A stretch of 8,691 nt of DNA, from contig SUVZ01000142.1 of NCBI GenBank assembly GCA_015061765.1, forward strand, positions 1 to 8,691, written 5' to 3'. The notes under the pieces are model-generated. The model searched no databases. It had not been told where the DNA came from and worked only from the letters and a program-made list of their open reading frames with translations. A program made the translations under genes and the position numbers. Source of the DNA: Lentisphaerota bacterium (GTDB lineage: Bacteria > Verrucomicrobiota > Kiritimatiellia > RFP12 > UBA1067). Below, in pieces: positions 6,089 through 8,691 of this stretch (position 1 is the stretch's first letter; each line of letters starts with the position of its first letter).

Positions 6089-7034
6089 AGGCGTTGATAT
6101 CGAGGCGGTGTTTGGCGGTGTTCCGGCGAACGCCGTGGACAGCCTTGCCGAACTCGCGGGACTGGTCGGAGCCGAAAAGGCCGAAGGGATCGTGAAGGCC
6201 ACCGGGTTCACGACCAGGCGTGTCGCCGCAGAAGGTCAGGACGTCATCGATCTGGCGCTTCCGGCGACGAAACGCGCGCTTGAGGGGACAGACCCTGCGG
6301 ATGTCGGCGGCGTGATAGCGGTAAGTTTCTCGAACCGCGACCGCTTCCCGGCCCTTTCCTCCCGTCTCCAGCATGAGCTTGGACTCTCGACCGGCACGGT
6401 AGCATACGACATTTCGATGGCGTGCAGCGGCTGGATATACGGACTCTACTCCGCCGCTCAGCTTGTGCGCGCAACGGACAGGAAAGTGCTGCTTGTCGAT
6501 GGCGACGTGCAGAGTGCATGGACGGATCGGACCGACCCGAATACACTTGCGGTGATGGGTGACGGCGCGTCAGCCACTCTGCTTGCGCCTGGCGATGGTG
6601 TCTGGGATTTCGGATTCCATACGGACGGTTCCGGTGCTGACGCACTTCGCTGCCGCGAATCCATTCACATGGATGGTTTTGGAGTGTTCCGCTTTGTCGC
6701 CGGGCCTGTCAGGAAATTTCTTGCGTCCTTCATTCAGTCATCTGAACTTCTTGTGGGGACAGACCCTGCATTTGTGCCGCATCAGGCGAACATGTACATG
6801 GTGCGCCAGCTTTCGGATGCGCTTGGATTGAAGGAACGTGTTTTCGGAAGCGGCGCGAAGTATGCGAACACCGGTTCCTGTTCGGCGGCGCTCACGATGG
6901 CAGATGGAATCGATGCCGTACTGACGGAATCAGTGCGTACCCCCGTGCTGTTTGCCGGGTTTGGCGCAGGTCTCAGCGCCGCCGCAGCAGCTACCACGAT
7001 CGGTCCGTACAGGAAAGGCGTGGTGGAGGTGTGA
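6078..7034 (+). CDS. Beta-ketoacyl-ACP synthase III-like (FabH-like) condensing enzyme
   Basis: This 318-residue protein has the thiolase fold of KAS III, which condenses an acyl-CoA starter with malonyl-ACP; E. coli FabH has 317. The catalytic triad is complete: C116 in ISMACSGWIYGL, H235 in FVPHQANMYMV and N264 in YANTGSCSAA (FabH: C112, H244, N274). MGDGASATLL matches the FabH GDGAGA loop, and ATGFTTRRVA matches the RTGIRERHIA region near the N-terminus. ATG 6078 aligns with the FabH start; the open frame upstream lies inside the lipoprotein gene. No Shine-Dalgarno is evident, so coupling to the overlapping lipoprotein gene is likely. The neighbours are not plsX, fabD, fabG or acpP, so this is probably not the housekeeping fabH but a specialised enzyme for a dedicated lipid or polyketide-like product, as seen with KAS enzymes beside DUF3261 lipoproteins. 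The starter substrate cannot be read from the sequence. Confidence 0.85.
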   Translation: MRIEGVDIEAVFGGVPANAVDSLAELAGLVGAEKAEGIVKATGFTTRRVAAEGQDVIDLALPATKRALEGTDPADVGGVIAVSFSNRDRFPALSSRLQHELGLSTGTVAYDISMACSGWIYGLYSAAQLVRATDRKVLLVDGDVQSAWTDRTDPNTLAVMGDGASATLLAPGDGVWDFGFHTDGSGADALRCRESIHMDGFGVFRFVAGPVRKFLASFIQSSELLVGTDPAFVPHQANMYMVRQLSDALGLKERVFGSGAKYANTGSCSAALTMADGIDAVLTESVRTPVLFAGFGAGLSAAAAATTIGPYRKGVVEV

Positions 7035-7073
7035 CCATTCCGCCGGGCATTTGCCGTCACCTCTCTGTATTTT
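7026..7073 (+). terminator. Possible weak terminator after the cytochrome operon
   Basis: GAGGTG (7026-7031) pairs perfectly with CACCTC (7058-7063). The 26-base loop holds a second small stem, GGC (7046-7048) with GCC (7053-7055). A loosely T-rich run (TCTGTATTTT, 7064-7073) follows. The left arm covers the end of the ketoacyl synthase gene and its stop codon follows at once. The long loop and interrupted T-tract make this weaker than a standard intrinsic terminator. Confidence 0.35.
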
Positions 7074-7100
7074 GTGCAGTTAAGTGACTTTGGGGAGTCT

Positions 7101-7114
7101 AGTTGTGATATAAT
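7101..7114 (+). promoter_or_regulatory. Extended -10 promoter of the SGNH hydrolase-birA unit
   Basis: TATAAT at 7109-7114 is preceded by TGA at 7106-7108, again TGnTATAAT. A partial -35 (GTGACT, 7084-7089) lies 19 bases upstream, longer than ideal. The transcript start is expected near 7120-7122, giving a leader of about 85 bases, much longer than at the other two promoters. Confidence 0.65.
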
Positions 7115-7115
7115 T

Positions 7116-7175
7116 GGCGGCATAGCAAGAGATTGCTGCCCATATGGTGTGAAGAATTATCAGGGCGGCATAACA
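7116..7175 (+). promoter_or_regulatory. Structured 5' leader: GAGA-loop hairpin and repeated 12-mer
   Basis: AGCAA (7124-7128) and TTGCT (7133-7137) form a perfect stem closed by the GNRA tetraloop GAGA. The stem extends through GGC (7119-7121) with GCC (7138-7140) across a two-base AT bulge. It lies at or directly after the predicted transcript start. The 12-mer GGCGGCATAGCA (7116-7127) is repeated as GGCGGCATAACA (7164-7175), differing at one position, 48 bases downstream and shortly before the ribosome binding site. The hairpin may protect the mRNA 5' end; the repeat could allow alternative pairing. It matches no riboswitch class I recognise. Confidence 0.45.
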
Positions 7176-7205
7176 TTGAGGTTTCAAAAAAGGAGACAGT
7201 CAGAA

Positions 7206-7985
7206 ATGATCGTGAAGACATGGATCGTTGCCGTTGCTGCGGCATTTGTGGTTGCGGGAAGCGCACAGGGCAAGTCGGGCGTGACCGTCGAGACGACGCC
7301 GGAATCCCGCGTCGGAAACCTGACGAAAGACAAGAAGCGCGAGCCGGGGCTTTTCGGTGCGCACTGGTGGGCGAACCGTTTTCTCAGCCGCCATATGGAG
7401 ATTGAGAAGTTCAGGGGCAAGTCCGTCGATGTTGTGCTTCTCGGAGACTCCATCATGCATTTCTGGGAGTGGAAGCATCCCCAAAGCTGGAAGAAGTTCA
7501 CCGCAAACCGCACGGTCCTCAATCTCGGCTACGGCGGAGACCGTACGCAGCATGTCCTCTGGCGCATCGCCCACGGCGAACTCGACGGCTACGAGGCGAA
7601 GTGCATCGTGCTCATGATCGGCACGAACAACAATTCGTCCAAGACCTCGAAGCCGGAGAATGTCGCCGGCGCCATCGAGCTGATCGTCTCGAAGATCCGC
7701 GAAAAGCAGCCGAACGCCAAGATCATCCTACATCCGATCTTCCCGCGCGGCAATTCGGCTCAGTCTGTCCGCCACGCGGAAGCAAGCGTCCGAAACAGCA
7801 AGACCAACGCGCTTCTCAAACAGTTTGCGGAAAAGGACGGAAAGATCATCTGGATCGATTTCAACGACAGGCTTGTCGATGCGTCCGGCTGGGTGCCGAA
7901 GTCCATCATGCGCGATGAGATACATCCGACCGCCGCAGGATACGACATCTGGATGGAGGCGCTTGCGCCCATCATCGGCAAATAG
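7206..7985 (+). CDS. Exported SGNH/GDSL-family hydrolase (acyl esterase type)
   Basis: The 259-residue protein has a signal peptide (MIVKTWIVAVAAAFVVAGSA, cleavage near residues 20-22), so it acts in the periplasm or outside the cell. All SGNH blocks are present: block I VVLLGDSIMHFW with nucleophile S82, block II NLGYGGDRTQ with oxyanion glycine 108, block III IGTNN with N141, and block V DEIHPTAAGY with D237 and H240. The order and spacing resemble the PAF-acetylhydrolase beta/gamma-like group, often found as sugar acetylesterases in gut and plant-polymer-degrading bacteria. The precise substrate is not visible. ATG 7206 was chosen because AAGGAG at 7190-7195 lies 10 bases upstream and the signal peptide starts there; the frame is open further upstream to 7074 but that covers the promoter. 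birA follows 11 bases after the stop. An acetylesterase also occupies the left edge of the window, though a common role is only a guess. Confidence 0.88.
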   Translation: MIVKTWIVAVAAAFVVAGSAQGKSGVTVETTPESRVGNLTKDKKREPGLFGAHWWANRFLSRHMEIEKFRGKSVDVVLLGDSIMHFWEWKHPQSWKKFTANRTVLNLGYGGDRTQHVLWRIAHGELDGYEAKCIVLMIGTNNNSSKTSKPENVAGAIELIVSKIREKQPNAKIILHPIFPRGNSAQSVRHAEASVRNSKTNALLKQFAEKDGKIIWIDFNDRLVDASGWVPKSIMRDEIHPTAAGYDIWMEALAPIIGK

Positions 7986-7996
7986 GATCCATCGAT

Positions 7997-8691
7997 ATGG
8001 ACTGGCGGATACGGCATAGCGCCGTAACGGAATCCACAAACAGGGATGCGCTCGGCGGAAAGCCGGGCGATGTCTTTACTGCGGGGATGCAGACCGCCGG
8101 TCGTGGACGGCTTGACCACAAATGGCTTTCTCCGCCGGGAGAGAATCTCATGATGTCCGCGGTTGTGGATGTCGCCGACATGCCGCCGCATGAGGTCGTG
8201 ACTCTCCCGCTGGTCGCAGGGCTCTCCGTCGCCGAGGCGGTATGCGGAATCTTCACTTCCAATGGTGCGGATCCGCTCTGCTCCGGCGTGAAGGTCAAGT
8301 GGCCAAATGATGTCCTTGTCGCCGGACGCAAGATCTGCGGAATCCTCTGCGAACGCAATGGTGACAGTGTCATTGTCGGTATCGGCGTGAACGTCAACCA
8401 GACCGTCTTTGCTCCCGAGATATCGGACCGTGCGACATCTGTGAGACTTGAGACCGGTGAGGCTCTGAATGTCGGTGATGTGCGGGATGCGGTTCTGTCC
8501 GTCCTTGCGGAGAATGTTGCCCGATGGCGCATGGCTGGCTTTCCGTCGCTTTTGCCGCGTCTGACGGAGTTCGATTGTCTGAAGGAGCTCCATGTTACAG
8601 TGCGTCGCACTGATGATGACGGCGAGCCTGCGTCTGGCAGATGCGGCGGGATACGGCGTGACGGGATGCTTGATGTCGCGGGGGAGGCGAT
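7997..8691 (+). CDS. birA: Biotin--[acetyl-CoA-carboxylase] ligase, 3' end outside window
   Basis: The enzyme activates biotin as biotinyl-AMP and attaches it to the carrier lysine of biotin-dependent carboxylases. The frame is open for 231 codons to the right edge. TESTNRDA (11-18), the biotinyl-AMP-binding loop GRGR (35-38) followed by KWLSPPGENLMMS, KWPNDVLVAGRKICGILCE (101-119) with K112 matching the catalytic-site lysine of E. coli BirA, and VGIGVNVN (127-134) are all present and in order. The catalytic domain begins at residue 1, so there is no N-terminal helix-turn-helix and this is a ligase without the repressor function of E. coli BirA. From about residue 190 the small C-terminal SH3-like domain begins and is cut off. 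AGGA at 7984-7987, overlapping the stop of the preceding gene, supports ATG 7997. It probably shares the transcript of the SGNH hydrolase; no separate promoter is seen. Confidence 0.93.
   Translation, partial: MDWRIRHSAVTESTNRDALGGKPGDVFTAGMQTAGRGRLDHKWLSPPGENLMMSAVVDVADMPPHEVVTLPLVAGLSVAEAVCGIFTSNGADPLCSGVKVKWPNDVLVAGRKICGILCERNGDSVIVGIGVNVNQTVFAPEISDRATSVRLETGEALNVGDVRDAVLSVLAENVARWRMAGFPSLLPRLTEFDCLKELHVTVRRTDDDGEPASGRCGGIRRDGMLDVAGEA

Noticed and set aside
5192..6211. 339-codon antisense frame opposite the cytochrome, lipoprotein and KAS genes
   Set aside because: It spans parts of three well-supported + strand genes, has no domain features, and such long antisense frames are expected in G+C-rich coding DNA.
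6078..7034. Housekeeping fabH
   Set aside because: The catalytic residues fit, but the gene sits with a cytochrome and a lipoprotein and not with plsX, fabD, fabG or acpP, so the symbol was withheld.
7116..7175. Known riboswitch in the hydrolase leader
   Set aside because: Only a simple bulged hairpin and a short repeat are visible; no conserved aptamer core of any class I know is present.
7760..8593. 277-codon antisense frame opposite the SGNH hydrolase and birA
   Set aside because: Both + strand genes have complete motif sets here; the antisense frame crosses their junction and has no domain.
1..8691. CRISPR array, tRNA, rRNA or insertion sequence
   Set aside because: No regularly spaced repeats, cloverleaf, rRNA-like stretch, transposase or terminal inverted repeats with target duplication were seen.

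Overview
The window is a stretch of G+C-rich bacterial chromosome with every convincing gene on the + strand and short gaps. It holds housekeeping genes (lysS, tmk, a holB-type clamp-loader gene, birA), two secreted-type or acyl-removing esterases, and a three-gene accessory block built around a membrane multiheme cytochrome c. The seven-heme cytochrome with a fused membrane domain points to a Gram-negative-type bacterium with anaerobic or flexible respiration, and the esterases suggest it uses acetylated plant or host glycans. A member of the Verrucomicrobiota/Kiritimatiellota/Lentisphaerota (PVC) lineage is my guess. It rests on overall style, not on a marker gene, and is weak.

Layout. (1) 2-355: C-terminal end of an acetylxylan-esterase-like (CE7/AXE1) hydrolase. 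(2) 377-3376: promoter, then lysS-tmk-holB, an operon with an 11-base gap followed by a 28-base overlap. (3) 3377-3701: a 325-base gap, visibly richer in A+T, with nested inverted repeats, a short tandem repeat, a promoter and a possible 9-codon leader cistron. (4) 3702-7034: heptaheme cytochrome/membrane fusion, DUF3261-like lipoprotein and FabH-like ketoacyl synthase III, all touching or overlapping, so very probably one transcript. (5) 7035-7205: weak terminator candidate, promoter and a structured 5' leader. (6) 7206-8691: exported SGNH (GDSL) hydrolase followed 11 bases later by a biotin-protein ligase that runs off the window.

The most interesting part is region 4. A lipoprotein of the type found in aryl polyene clusters sits next to a ketoacyl synthase with an intact Cys-His-Asn triad, but the rest of a polyene cluster is absent. 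The pair is instead tied to a seven-heme cytochrome with a predicted five-helix membrane domain. One reading is a small envelope system joining quinone-linked electron transfer to a fatty-acid-derived or polyene-like lipid; another is a remnant of a larger cluster. All three promoters share an extended -10 (TGnTATAAT) and no clear -35, and two of them are nearly identical over 16-17 bases.
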